Positions 1-8,017 of a DNA stretch of 34,796 nucleotides are shown piece after piece (position 1 is the first letter of the stretch; each line of letters starts with the position of its first letter). The position numbers and the translations under genes are program-made. Origin of the DNA: Bacteroidales bacterium UBA1216. GTDB lineage: Bacteria; Bacteroidota; Bacteroidia; Bacteroidales; Paludibacteraceae. The notes beneath the pieces were generated by a model, which searched no databases, had not been told where the DNA came from, and saw only the letters and a program-made list of their open reading frames with translations. The DNA is taken from the NCBI GenBank assembly GCA_002309255.1, contig DBXI01000050.1, positions 881 to 35,676 of the forward strand, written 5' to 3'.

Positions 1-1502
1 CGGTTGGCTATGTCGAACAGATAGACCTTCTCGCCGCCCTCCGCCTCCACGTACTGCGCCATGCGGCCGTAAACATACAGCCTGCCGTCGCGGTCCAGGG
101 CTCCCAGATCGCCCGTGAGCAGCCATCCGTCCTGCAACCGGGCTTTGTTTAGCTCGGGTTGGTTGACGTAGCCGACGGTGAGTGACGGCGTCTTGACGCG
201 TATCTCTCCGCGATGCCCGTACCCGAGTTCCCTGCCGTGTTCGTCAAATATACCTACCGTGACGCCCGGGAACGGTGCTCCCACGCACACGACGGGGCGG
301 GAGTAGTCCTTGTCAAAGCCCTTCGGCTCATAATCCACCGTGCTGACGGAGAAGGTCTCGGTCAGTCCGTAGCCCGAGGTGAGCGCCACGGTGCTGCCGC
401 AGGACTGCATGACCTCGTTGATGTGCTGCAGGGCCTGCGGGGTGCAGCCTTCGCCGCCCATGACGGGGAAGCGGAAGAAGCTCAGGTCGGGGCGCCGGCC
501 GTCTTCGATGAGCCGGTCGACATAACGGATCAGATGTACCCAGTTAGAGCCCGGAGTGAGGGCGATCTGCGGGCGGATAGTCAGGATATTCCGTATGTAC
601 TGCTCCACGGACGGTCGCGGGTCGAGATAGACGGTCATGCCGCGGTAGAGCGGCGCTATGACCAGCACAAAGAAACCCGTGCACACAAAGGGCGGCAGCT
701 GGCAGTACGATGTTGTGCCTTCGCGGAACGGTGTGCCCTTCAGGTTGAATGCCAGCGCGTTGCGGAACATGTTCAGTATGGCTTCGTCGCTCATGGCAAT
801 CTGGTTGGCCACTCCCTTGCCGGACGTGCCTGACGAGCAGAAGATGAACGCAGCCTTGCCCTTGCCGGGCCCGGCCTCCAGCGGACCGTCGTAATGTCCG
901 AAGCGTCGGATGGCGGCATCGGCTGTCAGGTACTTGGCCCTGTGCCGGGAGCCCCACCGCGCTATGCTGTTCAGGGGCGATGCCAGCAGCTTGAGCGGAT
1001 AGCCCATGGAGCGCGTGGCCGACAGGATGACCACATGCTCGAACTGCTCGCGCTGCAGCGTCTTGCGGATCACGGCTTCCATGCCGTCGAACACGAAGGC
1101 TACGCGGCTCCTGCCCGCCATCGAGTCCAGCGCTCCGGGGGTAACCATCAGATTGGGCAGGTTGGCCGTCACACCCGTCATGTCCGCCGCCAGCATGATA
1201 TAGATGAACTCCGGCATGGACGGCCCGAACAGCAGCAGCTCGTCGCCCTGCCGGAGTCCCATGCCTCGGATAACGCGCCCCCAGAGATGCACCTGCTCCA
1301 CCAGCGTCTGACGGCTGATACGGCGCCCGAAGTACACAAGGGCGTCATGACGATTGCCGTTCGACAGGATACCCTGCTCCAGAAACTTCCACATCGTCTG
1401 GTGGCGAATGTCCTGGTCCAGTATGTCTTCATATCCTTCGGCGTAGAACTGCTTCCAGCGCATTTCTTCGGAGGGGAGCGGGGAGGTGGTTATTGTATCC
1501 AT
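1..1502 (-). CDS. AMP-forming acyl-CoA ligase, C-terminus beyond the left edge
   Basis: This frame is open from an ATG at 1502-1500 to the left edge, about 500 codons, with no stop inside the window. It is an ANL-superfamily ligase, which activates a carboxylic acid as an acyl-AMP and usually passes it to CoA. Visible motifs are the ATP-binding A3 loop FCSSGTSGKGVANQ near residues 221-234, the A5 motif TSGYGLTETFS near 375-385, and the A7/A8 region WLLTGDLGALDRDG near 460-473 followed by YGR. The small C-terminal lid with the catalytic lysine lies outside. It starts 20 bp after the lipase-like gene and is almost certainly co-transcribed with it, so its substrate may be a fatty acid that the hydrolase releases; that link is inference. 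The chain length and even the acceptor (CoA, ACP or other) cannot be read from the sequence. Confidence 0.88.
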   Translation of the reverse strand, partial: MDTITTSPLPSEEMRWKQFYAEGYEDILDQDIRHQTMWKFLEQGILSNGNRHDALVYFGRRISRQTLVEQVHLWGRVIRGMGLRQGDELLLFGPSMPEFIYIMLAADMTGVTANLPNLMVTPGALDSMAGRSRVAFVFDGMEAVIRKTLQREQFEHVVILSATRSMGYPLKLLASPLNSIARWGSRHRAKYLTADAAIRRFGHYDGPLEAGPGKGKAAFIFCSSGTSGKGVANQIAMSDEAILNMFRNALAFNLKGTPFREGTTSYCQLPPFVCTGFFVLVIAPLYRGMTVYLDPRPSVEQYIRNILTIRPQIALTPGSNWVHLIRYVDRLIEDGRRPDLSFFRFPVMGGEGCTPQALQHINEVMQSCGSTVALTSGYGLTETFSVSTVDYEPKGFDKDYSRPVVCVGAPFPGVTVGIFDEHGRELGYGHRGEIRVKTPSLTVGYVNQPELNKARLQDGWLLTGDLGALDRDGRLYVYGRMAQYVEAEGGEKVYLFDIAN

Positions 1503-1522
1503 TGTATATTCTGACGGATGAT

Positions 1523-2908
1523 CTATTGGACGGATTTGTACAGGCGGCACATGTCCTCGGGGTTCTCGCAGAGAGCCATGAGTAGCAGTCCGACAAAGGC
1601 GATGATGAAGTGCGGCTTCAGTCCGCCGCTTGGTATGAATCGCATGGACGGCACGTCCAGCATGTGCACCAGGGGATTGCGCCCGTCGCGGCTGATAGTG
1701 CGGTACAGCTTGTATGCCTCCGCATACGGGATCATGTCGTCGGTCGGGCAGTGGGCCATATAGACGGAGTGGGCCGGGGTCCAGTCGTCCAGGTTGTTGT
1801 ATTTCTTGAGGCATGCCAGCCATGCGCGCACTTTGGGGCTGTCCGTATCCACACGGCCGTCCGCAGTCAGCATGTCCGGGGCGAACACCTGGTCAAAGGA
1901 CTTCATCTTCCGGAAATAGGGATCCGTCAGCTGCGGATAGTGGTGGCAGACGGCCTGCTGGAAGGTTATTTCGCGTCCGTCCACCCGGAACGTGGTGTCC
2001 TGATACCATCGGGGTACAAACTCTTCGGGCTTGTATCCGCCCATTTGCGCAGGGCTGAAGCCTTTGAAGTACGCAAGCAGAAGCACGAAGTTGGTATCGA
2101 TATCTTCCGGATGGAGGTACGAATATTTCATCAGCTCCGGCATGTCAGCAGCGCCCTCGGCAGAGAATGTCGCGCGCAGGCGTAAGGAATCCTTGAACCA
2201 TTGCGGCGCCCGGGTGTCGTACCACTTGGCAAAGTACAGCGTGGGCACAGCGTTCTGCGAACTGCCCCAGTTGGTGGTGTATCCGTCCGGCGCGAGGCTC
2301 ACCCCGTGCTGCCGCATGATCTCCAGCGCGGCAACGATGCAGTCCGCCAGCTGGCGGGCCATATGTACGGACGAGCCGCCGCCGTCGTATTCGATACCGT
2401 AGTTGATGCCCCACTTCTGCAGGTCGGGCTCGATGACCACCGAATCCCACAGGACCTTGAGGGGTACGAACATGAGCGTTCTGGACGGCGCCCATTCCTC
2501 GTGGAAGAAGGCTTGGTGCATGTGGAGCGAGATCGTTTTGGCTTGGTGGGGGGTGCCTTCCGCCTTGTTGACGAGGAACGTCACACGGCCCGACAGCAGT
2601 ATATCGCGGCCGTCCACAGTCTGGCTGCGGTAGCTGAAGGTGACACTCTGAATATCCCAGCAGCGCTTGCCCAACCGGCGGCGTCCGCACTCTTTGGCAA
2701 AACGCCGGTCCAGACGGGGCAGGTGAGAGTACACCTTGACCTTGATCGCGGCCTTGAGACCGCGGAGGGCCAGCCGATTGATACTACCCAGCAGGGACAT
2801 GAACGAGGGAGACCCGAGGGCATTGGCAAATTTGCGGGGCGTATAACGGCTCTCCGACAGAACACTCTCCAGCGTCCGGCCGGACAGTTCCCATTGTTTC
2901 GTATCCAT
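1523..2908 (-). CDS. lipase-like alpha/beta hydrolase
   Basis: A 461-residue protein that I read as an alpha/beta-hydrolase of lipase/esterase type. The likely nucleophile elbow is NWGSSQNA at residues 213-220 (G-x-S with Ser217). The acid is probably Asp390 or Asp391 in HCPTDDMIPY, which resembles the HGxxDxxVPY turn of such hydrolases, and the histidine is probably His433 in GGLKPHF. No signal peptide is apparent at the N-terminus; a hydrophobic stretch (FIIAFVGLLLMAL) lies near residues 434-446. I chose the ATG at 2908-2906; a TTG 15 bp upstream is in frame but is less likely. It is the first gene of a two-gene unit with the acyl-CoA ligase. The elbow lacks the canonical final glycine (Asn instead), so the family assignment is tentative although the fold seems sound. 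Confidence 0.7.
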   Translation of the reverse strand: MDTKQWELSGRTLESVLSESRYTPRKFANALGSPSFMSLLGSINRLALRGLKAAIKVKVYSHLPRLDRRFAKECGRRRLGKRCWDIQSVTFSYRSQTVDGRDILLSGRVTFLVNKAEGTPHQAKTISLHMHQAFFHEEWAPSRTLMFVPLKVLWDSVVIEPDLQKWGINYGIEYDGGGSSVHMARQLADCIVAALEIMRQHGVSLAPDGYTTNWGSSQNAVPTLYFAKWYDTRAPQWFKDSLRLRATFSAEGAADMPELMKYSYLHPEDIDTNFVLLLAYFKGFSPAQMGGYKPEEFVPRWYQDTTFRVDGREITFQQAVCHHYPQLTDPYFRKMKSFDQVFAPDMLTADGRVDTDSPKVRAWLACLKKYNNLDDWTPAHSVYMAHCPTDDMIPYAEAYKLYRTISRDGRNPLVHMLDVPSMRFIPSGGLKPHFIIAFVGLLLMALCENPEDMCRLYKSVQ

Positions 2909-2948
2909 ATTTGTCTCTTTCAATTCCGCTGCGTATGCTAACAGAATG

Positions 2949-2980
2949 CAAAGGTACTATTTTTTTTTGACAAATGCAAA
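2949..2980 (-). promoter_or_regulatory. Bacteroidota-type promoter for the lipase-ligase pair
   Basis: On the minus strand there is a -33 TTTG (2980-2977), 20 bp, then a -7 TACCTTTG (2956-2949), matching the Bacteroidota sigma-A consensus. It lies about 40 bp upstream of the hydrolase ATG and back to back with the promoter of the permease. Confidence 0.75.
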
Positions 2981-3017
2981 TTTAAGTACGCTTAGACTGC
3001 ATTTTTTTGTTAAAAAT

Positions 3018-3049
3018 CTTGCAAATTCGGAAAAATTGTTGTACCTTTG
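3018..3049 (+). promoter_or_regulatory. Bacteroidota-type promoter for the permease
   Basis: A -33 CTTG (3018-3021), 20 bp, and a -7 TACCTTTG (3042-3049). The -7 element overlaps an in-frame TTG that would otherwise extend the permease, which is why the ATG at 3074 is preferred as its start. Confidence 0.75.
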
Positions 3050-3073
3050 CATGATTATTTAAATTATAAGGCT

Positions 3074-4069
3074 ATGTTATCTCGTTTGTACGGCGTGCTG
3101 TTGCCGTTCTTTGCCAGTTTTCTGATTGCCTATCTGCTCGATCCTGTAGTGGATTTTGTGCAGACCCGTTGCAGGGTCAAGTTCCGCGGGCTGTCGGTGA
3201 CGATCGTGCTGCTTCTGTTTGTGGGCATACTCACGCTGTCCGTCTATCTGCTTATCCCTGCCATAGGCCGCGAAGTGCAGTCGGCAGCGGTGGGAGTGGA
3301 GCAGTACTTTGCGAATTTCGATGTGGACAGGTACTTCACGCCCGAACAGCAGGCGAAAATCCATGAGGTGCTGGACGGACTGAACATGGAGTCGGTGCTG
3401 TCCTATCCCGAAGTGCGTGACGCGCTCAAGGACCTCCTGCCCAAGGTGGGTGGCTGGATAACCGGCGGACTGAGCTGGCTGGCGGAGCTGGTAGTGCTGT
3501 TCATCGGCCTGCTGTACCTGATCTTTCTGCTGATCGATTTCCCGCGGATACGTGCCAACTGGAGCAGCTATGTTCCGGTCAAGTACCGTGACAAGGCGCG
3601 TGTGCTGGTGCATGACGTGGACCGCAACATGAACGCCTACTTCCGCGGTCAGGGCCTGGTGGCGTTGCTGGTGGGTATCCTGTTTGCCATAGGCTTCGGC
3701 ATCATCGGCATGCCGATGGGCATTGCCATGGGACTGATCATAGGCGTGCTCAACCTCGTGCCGTACATGCAGACCCTGGGTATCCCGCCGTGTATCTTCC
3801 TGTGCCTTGTGCAGTCGGCTCAGACGGGCAGGCCGGTGTGGCTCACGCTGCTCGGCATGGTACTGGTGTTCGTGATCGTGCAGACCCTGCAGGACCTGGT
3901 GCTCACGCCCAAGATCATGGGCAAGGTGACGGGCATGGGACCCGCGGCCATACTCCTGTCGCTCAGCATTTGGGGCGCGCTGTTCGGCGTGATTGGTATG
4001 ATCATCGCCCTGCCGCTCACCACACTGGGCATATCATACTACAAGCATTACATAGCCGACCGATATTAA
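3074..4069 (+). CDS. AI-2E/PerM-family membrane permease
   Basis: A 331-residue polytopic inner-membrane protein of the AI-2E transporter (PerM/YdiK) family. It starts with MLSRLYGVLLPFFASFLIAY, typical of the family's first membrane hairpin (about residues 5-22), followed by a second hydrophobic segment (VTIVLLLFVGILTLSVYLL). A central soluble part (roughly residues 65-130) precedes a cluster of five or six further hydrophobic segments. The conserved C-terminal region with GMPMGIAMGLIIGVLNLVPY and LQDLVLTPKIMGK is clear. Family members export small molecules or ions such as autoinducer-2, or act in Na+/H+ exchange; the substrate here is unknown. It has its own promoter. The two short frames that follow are probably not functionally related. 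Confidence 0.88.
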   Translation: MLSRLYGVLLPFFASFLIAYLLDPVVDFVQTRCRVKFRGLSVTIVLLLFVGILTLSVYLLIPAIGREVQSAAVGVEQYFANFDVDRYFTPEQQAKIHEVLDGLNMESVLSYPEVRDALKDLLPKVGGWITGGLSWLAELVVLFIGLLYLIFLLIDFPRIRANWSSYVPVKYRDKARVLVHDVDRNMNAYFRGQGLVALLVGILFAIGFGIIGMPMGIAMGLIIGVLNLVPYMQTLGIPPCIFLCLVQSAQTGRPVWLTLLGMVLVFVIVQTLQDLVLTPKIMGKVTGMGPAAILLSLSIWGALFGVIGMIIALPLTTLGISYYKHYIADRY

Positions 4070-4078
4070 ATTTGTGCG

Positions 4079-4213
4079 ATGAGCGATGAGGAATACAGGG
4101 ATTACGCACCCGACAACCTTGCCCAAGACCTTATCCTCAACTCGTATGAGATAGTCAAAGCCAAATACAGCAAGGTGAAAAACAGTCTGTATTGTCAAAT
4201 ATGCATACCCTAA
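4079..4213 (+). CDS. small unrecognised frame, possibly a remnant
   Basis: A 44-residue frame beginning 9 bp after the permease stop. It is acidic at the start (MSDEEYRDYAPDNLAQDL) and basic in the middle. Its stop overlaps the next ATG as TAATG (4211-4215), an arrangement usually seen for coupled genes. I do not recognise it. It may be a real small protein or the surviving piece of a longer gene, since the frame that follows is itself broken. Confidence 0.3.
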   Translation: MSDEEYRDYAPDNLAQDLILNSYEIVKAKYSKVKNSLYCQICIP

Positions 4214-4575
4214 TGAATAGCATGACCATGAAAGAGGAACTGGAGCAGCAAGGCTTCAAGAGCCCGTCCAAGGCATTGCAGTACGAACTCAAGGAGGCGG
4301 TTCGCGTGGTCTTTGAGTAAGCGGAGCACCAGGCGGCAGCCTACGACGGCGGGAAGATGATAGGCGAGTGCCGGTACAGCGTTGGCGGCACGGCCAAATG
4401 GATCATCTCACACACGGGCGTGCGTCCGGAATATAACGGTAGAGGCATCGCCAGGCGGCTGGTGGAGTGCGTGATTGCGGCCGCCCGTGAGCGTGGCGTG
4501 AAGATTGTCCCGCTCTGTTCCTACGCCAAGCATTTGATGTGCGGCAAGGACGAGTTCAAGGACGTGCTGGCATAA
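4213..4575 (+). pseudogene. YjdJ-type GNAT acetyltransferase broken by a stop codon
   Basis: The downstream part (4321-4575) reads as a short GNAT protein of the YjdJ-like group: AYDGGKMIGECRY, then SHTGVRPEYNGRGIARRLVE, which is the acetyl-CoA-binding Q/RxxGxG/A loop, and KIVPLCSYAKHLM, the PLCSYA signature of the family. In the same frame, upstream, an ATG at 4213 leads through 35 codons ending in VRVVFE to a TAA at 4318-4320. Family members normally have a first beta-strand of the VVFE type just before AYDGG, so the single TAA seems to split one ancestral gene. Translation from the only later ATG (4357) would give 72 residues without that strand. A sequencing error at this one codon would also explain it. 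Confidence 0.5.
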
Positions 4576-4634
4576 TGGCATAGATATAATTCTCGTGCAG
4601 AATAGTCTCGCGTAGATACGGGACGGCTTGGAGT

Positions 4635-5843
4635 TTAGAAATCCTGGTGTTTGAGGAACTCGCGCAAATGTAGATGCGTTATGCCTTCTATATTGGAACT
4701 GGTGTTGAGCGGATTTAACGAAACAACTATCTTGGGATAATTGTTACGGATGGCTTGCAAATTGCCAAATTCCCGTTTCTCCACTTCTTCGTCAGCTATC
4801 AGATAGCTTGCTTGAATATATATGGTCTGGTCGTTACGTTCCGCCACAAAATCTATCTCGGCATTGCGCAACTGTCCGACACGCACCTTGTATCCGCAAC
4901 GGAGCAGATGGGTATAAACCACATTCTCAATACGTTTTTCTATGTCATTGGTTTGTCGGCTGCGGACAAGTACGTTGCGAATACCCAGGTCCTCAAAATA
5001 GTATTTCTCGTTATTTTCCAGCAATTGCTTGCCATGAATATCGTAGCGCAACACTTTGTAGGTCAGATAGGCATTGGTAAAATAAGTAAGGTAGTTCTGA
5101 ATGACCGACGCTGAAAGTTTTTCGCCTTGTGAGCGGAGATAGTTCATGATTGAATTGGGTGACATCAGTTTGCCGATGTTATCACTCACGAAACGACATA
5201 TATTGAACAATGCTGTTACGTCACGAATCTGCTCACGCTGAATAATATCTTTCAGGACTACAGTATGATAGACGCTTTGCAGGTAGTCGGTAATCTGTTC
5301 GGTGTTATGGATGCCTATCAGCCGCAGGTACGGCAGTCCGCCCCACAACATGTATTTCTCCAGACTCTCATCGCTATCGGGCAGTTGGTGAAAATAGAGG
5401 AACTCTGTGTAACTCAACGAGTGAATGGGTATTTCTATATATCTGGCAGCCAGTAATGTAGCCAATTCACCGCTTAGCATCTTGGCATTGCTTCCTGTGA
5501 GGATTACGTCAGTATCGGGCTGTTTGATCCAACTTCGGACGGAATGTTCAAAGCCGGTTATATCCTGCACCTCGTCAATAAGTATATAATTGTGTTTGCC
5601 ATCCTGGTATTGAGTTTGCAGGTATGCGTTTAGTTCTTCATACGTGCGGATGGCATCAAATGCCGCATCTTCCTTGTCAATGTAAATCACATGGGCATTC
5701 TTTTCCTTTCCTACTTTTTGCGCCAGCAATTTGAGACACATGCTTTTGCCCACACGCCGTTGACCGGTCAGCACAATGATGATCTGTTTGCCAAGCCACT
5801 GCTCAATTTGTCGGGTGTAGTTTTCTCTGTTCAGAAGTTCCAT
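4635..5843 (-). CDS. AAA_14/DUF4143 ATPase
   Basis: A 402-residue ATP-binding protein of the AAA_14 plus DUF4143 group, common and mostly uncharacterised in Bacteroidota and archaea. The Walker A motif is GQRRVGKS near residues 27-34, the Walker B region is YILIDEVQDI near 86-95, and a sensor-like LTGSNAKMLSGEL follows. The C-terminal half has the DUF4143 layout, with a nuclease-like stretch (RVGQLRNAEIDFVAERN) near residues 320-336. It stands alone with its own promoter, and its codons are clearly richer in A and T than those of the neighbours, so recent transfer is likely. No partner toxin or other mobile gene is next to it. Its cellular role is unknown. Confidence 0.88.
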   Translation of the reverse strand: MELLNRENYTRQIEQWLGKQIIIVLTGQRRVGKSMCLKLLAQKVGKEKNAHVIYIDKEDAAFDAIRTYEELNAYLQTQYQDGKHNYILIDEVQDITGFEHSVRSWIKQPDTDVILTGSNAKMLSGELATLLAARYIEIPIHSLSYTEFLYFHQLPDSDESLEKYMLWGGLPYLRLIGIHNTEQITDYLQSVYHTVVLKDIIQREQIRDVTALFNICRFVSDNIGKLMSPNSIMNYLRSQGEKLSASVIQNYLTYFTNAYLTYKVLRYDIHGKQLLENNEKYYFEDLGIRNVLVRSRQTNDIEKRIENVVYTHLLRCGYKVRVGQLRNAEIDFVAERNDQTIYIQASYLIADEEVEKREFGNLQAIRNNYPKIVVSLNPLNTSSNIEGITHLHLREFLKHQDF

Positions 5844-5870
5844 AACAACGTGAGTTTTTCAATTCCGACG

Positions 5871-5902
5871 CAAAGATACATTTTTTTTTTGAAATATGCA
5901 AA
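5871..5902 (-). promoter_or_regulatory. Bacteroidota-type promoter for the ATPase
   Basis: On the minus strand a -33 TTTG (5902-5899), 20 bp, and a -7 TATCTTTG (5878-5871), about 28 bp before the ATG. Confidence 0.75.
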
Positions 5903-6120
5903 TAATTTGTCAAAAATATTAAGTATAATTCATATTTTGTCATATTTGTGGTAAAAACTGAAGTATAGTTGATGAATTTTTCTTATTTCGGCACAAAGTC
6001 GATATGATTTTCATAAAAGACTGCAAAATGTCCGTTTTTTCATGTGATATATCCTGAAAAAGCCGTACCTTTGCACTCGATTTCGATAAACAACGTTAAT
6101 CGTGCCTCGCGAGAGGCTAA
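5903..6120. other. AT-rich spacer without a recognisable gene
   Basis: No convincing coding frame. A lone -7-like TACCTTTG (6066-6073, plus strand) points towards the decayed fragment that follows but has no good -33 partner. A short hairpin GCCTC-gcga-GAGGC (6104-6117) with a GNRA-type loop comes just before that fragment. Confidence 0.4.
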
Positions 6121-6285
6121 CTGGCACAAGATTCAAGCCTGCTAACAGGAACAATAACCGACGAACAAGGAGAATATTCCGTTGAGATCGTCGCTCCCTC
6201 CCTTGAGGGGAGGGGTGGGGAGAGGCCTATCATCCAGGCTTCCTATATCGGCTATCACACCGCGTTCGGCAAGGAGCTCGCATAA
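6121..6285 (+). pseudogene. fragment of a CarboxypepD_reg / TonB-receptor-like N-terminus
   Basis: A 54-codon open stretch, entered from an in-frame TAA (6118-6120) and without an ATG, ends in TAA at 6283-6285. It reads LAQDSSLLTGTITDEQGEYS, then VEIVA, a foreign-looking PSLEGRGGERP, and IIQASYIGYHTAFGKEL. The first and last parts match the beta-sandwich (CarboxypepD_reg-like) domain found after the signal peptide of Bacteroidota outer-membrane receptors, where GxVTDxxGxYSxxV is followed by xxxSYIGYxT. LAQD resembles the end of a signal peptide. The middle is a G/C-skewed inverted repeat that appears inserted. No plug or barrel follows, so this is a relic. Confidence 0.5.
6193..6224. repeat. 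G/C-skewed inverted repeat inside the receptor relic
   Basis: The core is CCCTCCC (6196-6202), a TTGAG loop, and GGGAGGG (6208-6214), followed by GTGGGGAG. Its composition is quite unlike its surroundings, and it interrupts a beta-sandwich motif without shifting the frame. Similar short CCCTCC/GGAGGG elements are, to my memory, dispersed in many Bacteroidota genomes. Confidence 0.55.
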
Positions 6286-6313
6286 GATGCCGCCCTGCGG
6301 CATAAAGGCGACA

Positions 6314-6341
6314 AGAACCCGTAGTGAGTGCTACGGGTTCT
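6314..6341 (-). terminator. hairpin at the end of the six-gene operon
   Basis: Perfect 11-bp stem AGAACCCGTAG / CTACGGGTTCT with a 6-nt loop. It lies 39 bp beyond the stop of the acyl-CoA ligase on the minus strand. The following T-run is weak on both strands. A second small hairpin, ATGCCGC-cct-GCGGCAT (6287-6303), sits beside it right after the relic's stop codon. Confidence 0.55.
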
Positions 6342-6379
6342 GTTAGTGTAGTAAGGCATTTTAGGTGCTTGCAGCCAAA

Positions 6380-8017
6380 TTATTTGTACATGAAGCGTTT
6401 GATGGATTTCTTCGGGGTTTTCTCGAAGGGTTCAGATTTGATTTCGATGTCGGAAACCTGTGAGTATCCAGGGATAAGTTTGTTGAGTTTGGCAACGTTC
6501 TGCTTCATGAGTTCTCTCAGATCATCGATGCTCATCCGTTTGGTAGTCTGCTCGTCAGGGAAGACGAGTCCGACAAGCCGTCCCTCACGCTCAACGATGA
6601 TAGATTCTCCCACCCCTTCAAGGTTATTGAGTTTGTCCTCTATCTCTTCGGGATAGATGTTCTGTCCGGAAGCCCCAAGTATCATCGTTTTGTTTCGTCC
6701 TTTGATGAAGATGTTCTTATGTTTGTCGAGGCATCCGAGGTCGCCCGTTCTCATCCATCCGTCATCGGTGAATGCTGCGATGGTGGCTTCTTCGTTCTTA
6801 TAGTATCCCATCATGACATTCTCTCCTCTGACGAGGATCTCTCCCACGCCGTATTGGTTTGGTTGGTCGATCATGACTTCCATGTTAGGCACCGGTACAC
6901 CTCCGGAGTGTGCCACGAAGTACTTAGGCGGGTTGCCTCCGATGAGTGGTCCGCACTCCGTCATACCGTAGCCTACGGAGATAGGGAATTTGATATCCTT
7001 CATGCACGCCTCCACGTCAGGGCTGATAGGAGCTCCTCCGCAGATGAAGTAACGGAGCTCGCCGCCAAAGGCGGTGGTGAGCGCCTTTCTCACCTTTCGG
7101 CGAATCATCTGCCCCGTGAGCGGTGTTCTCCAGAGGAACTTAATGACTTTGCGGGAGAGTAGGGGATTGATGTTCTTCTTGTAGATTTTCTCGATCACCA
7201 GCGGTACAGTGACCACGATGTATGGTTTGACGTCCTGCAAGGCTTTCAAGAGGATAGATGGCGTCGGGCTCTTGGTGAGGAAAAAGATATGTGTGCCGGA
7301 GCAGAGTGGGTAGAGGAATTCGCAGACTTGTCCGAACATATGTGCCAGTGGCAGCATGGAAACGAGTCGTTGTCCCGGATCGACGGGTAGCATAGACATG
7401 CCCGTCTCGACGTTATTTGAGAGCGAACGTCCATTGAGCATCACGCCTTTAGGCGATCCTGTGGATCCGGATGTGTAGTTGATGAGGCACAGTTCATCGG
7501 GATCAAGCTCGAATCGGAAGTCGTCCGCCGTTATGCCTCGAGGATAGACCTTTCGGAAGGCAGCCTCCAATTGTTCGGTATCAGGAACTATCTCCTCGTT
7601 CTTGGCACGTAGGCAAGTCCAGTCGGTCAGACTGAAAACAGCTTGTAGGCTATCGAGTGGTTGTGCAGACAGTTCATTCCAGACGTATGGTCCAACAAAG
7701 AGTAACTTCGAGTCAGAGTGTGCAACAAGATGTTCGATGTCTTCTGCTTTAAAGTCCTGAAGGATCGATACAGCCACCGCCTTGTATGCCATGATAGCCA
7801 GGTAAGCCACCGCCCAGTTGGCGCAGTTACGTCCGCAGATGGCTATTTTGTCGCCTTGGCTTATGCCGATGAGTTTGAACAGTTGGTGCAGACGGAGGAT
7901 GGTTGCCGCCATCTCTCCGAAGGTGTACTGCCGGTTTTCGTTGTAGTCGGAAAGAGCCAGGTCGTTCCACTGGCGTGTAGCCACATTGCTCAGGTATGTG
8001 AAATAGTGCTGGTTCAT
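6380..8017 (-). CDS. long-chain-fatty-acid-CoA ligase-like protein
   Basis: A complete 545-residue AMP-forming ligase. The P-loop is NYTSGSTGSPKGVML near residues 180-194, the A5 motif is GYGMTECGP near 349-357, A7 is GWMRTGDLG near 420-428, and A8 is IKGRNKTMIL followed by GQNIYPEEIE. The probable catalytic lysine is in TPKKSIKR near residues 534-541. Family knowledge suggests activation of medium- or long-chain fatty acids to acyl-CoA at the membrane. I chose the ATG at 8017-8015 because it overlaps the nadA stop as ATGA; longer in-frame starts would run deep into nadA. It is the last gene of the pheS operon. It differs clearly from the ligase at the left edge, so the window has two such enzymes. 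Confidence 0.9.
   Translation of the reverse strand: MNQHYFTYLSNVATRQWNDLALSDYNENRQYTFGEMAATILRLHQLFKLIGISQGDKIAICGRNCANWAVAYLAIMAYKAVAVSILQDFKAEDIEHLVAHSDSKLLFVGPYVWNELSAQPLDSLQAVFSLTDWTCLRAKNEEIVPDTEQLEAAFRKVYPRGITADDFRFELDPDELCLINYTSGSTGSPKGVMLNGRSLSNNVETGMSMLPVDPGQRLVSMLPLAHMFGQVCEFLYPLCSGTHIFFLTKSPTPSILLKALQDVKPYIVVTVPLVIEKIYKKNINPLLSRKVIKFLWRTPLTGQMIRRKVRKALTTAFGGELRYFICGGAPISPDVEACMKDIKFPISVGYGMTECGPLIGGNPPKYFVAHSGGVPVPNMEVMIDQPNQYGVGEILVRGENVMMGYYKNEEATIAAFTDDGWMRTGDLGCLDKHKNIFIKGRNKTMILGASGQNIYPEEIEDKLNNLEGVGESIIVEREGRLVGLVFPDEQTTKRMSIDDLRELMKQNVAKLNKLIPGYSQVSDIEIKSEPFEKTPKKSIKRFMYK

Noticed and set aside
213..1514. Long plus-strand open frames across the left-edge ligase (213-833, 894-1514)
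   Set aside because: They are antisense to a continuous ligase frame with clear A3, A5 and A7 motifs, and encode arginine/histidine-rich sequences without domains. High GC explains their length.
3047..3073. An upstream TTG start for the permease
   Set aside because: The TTG lies inside the -7 element, upstream of the expected transcript start.
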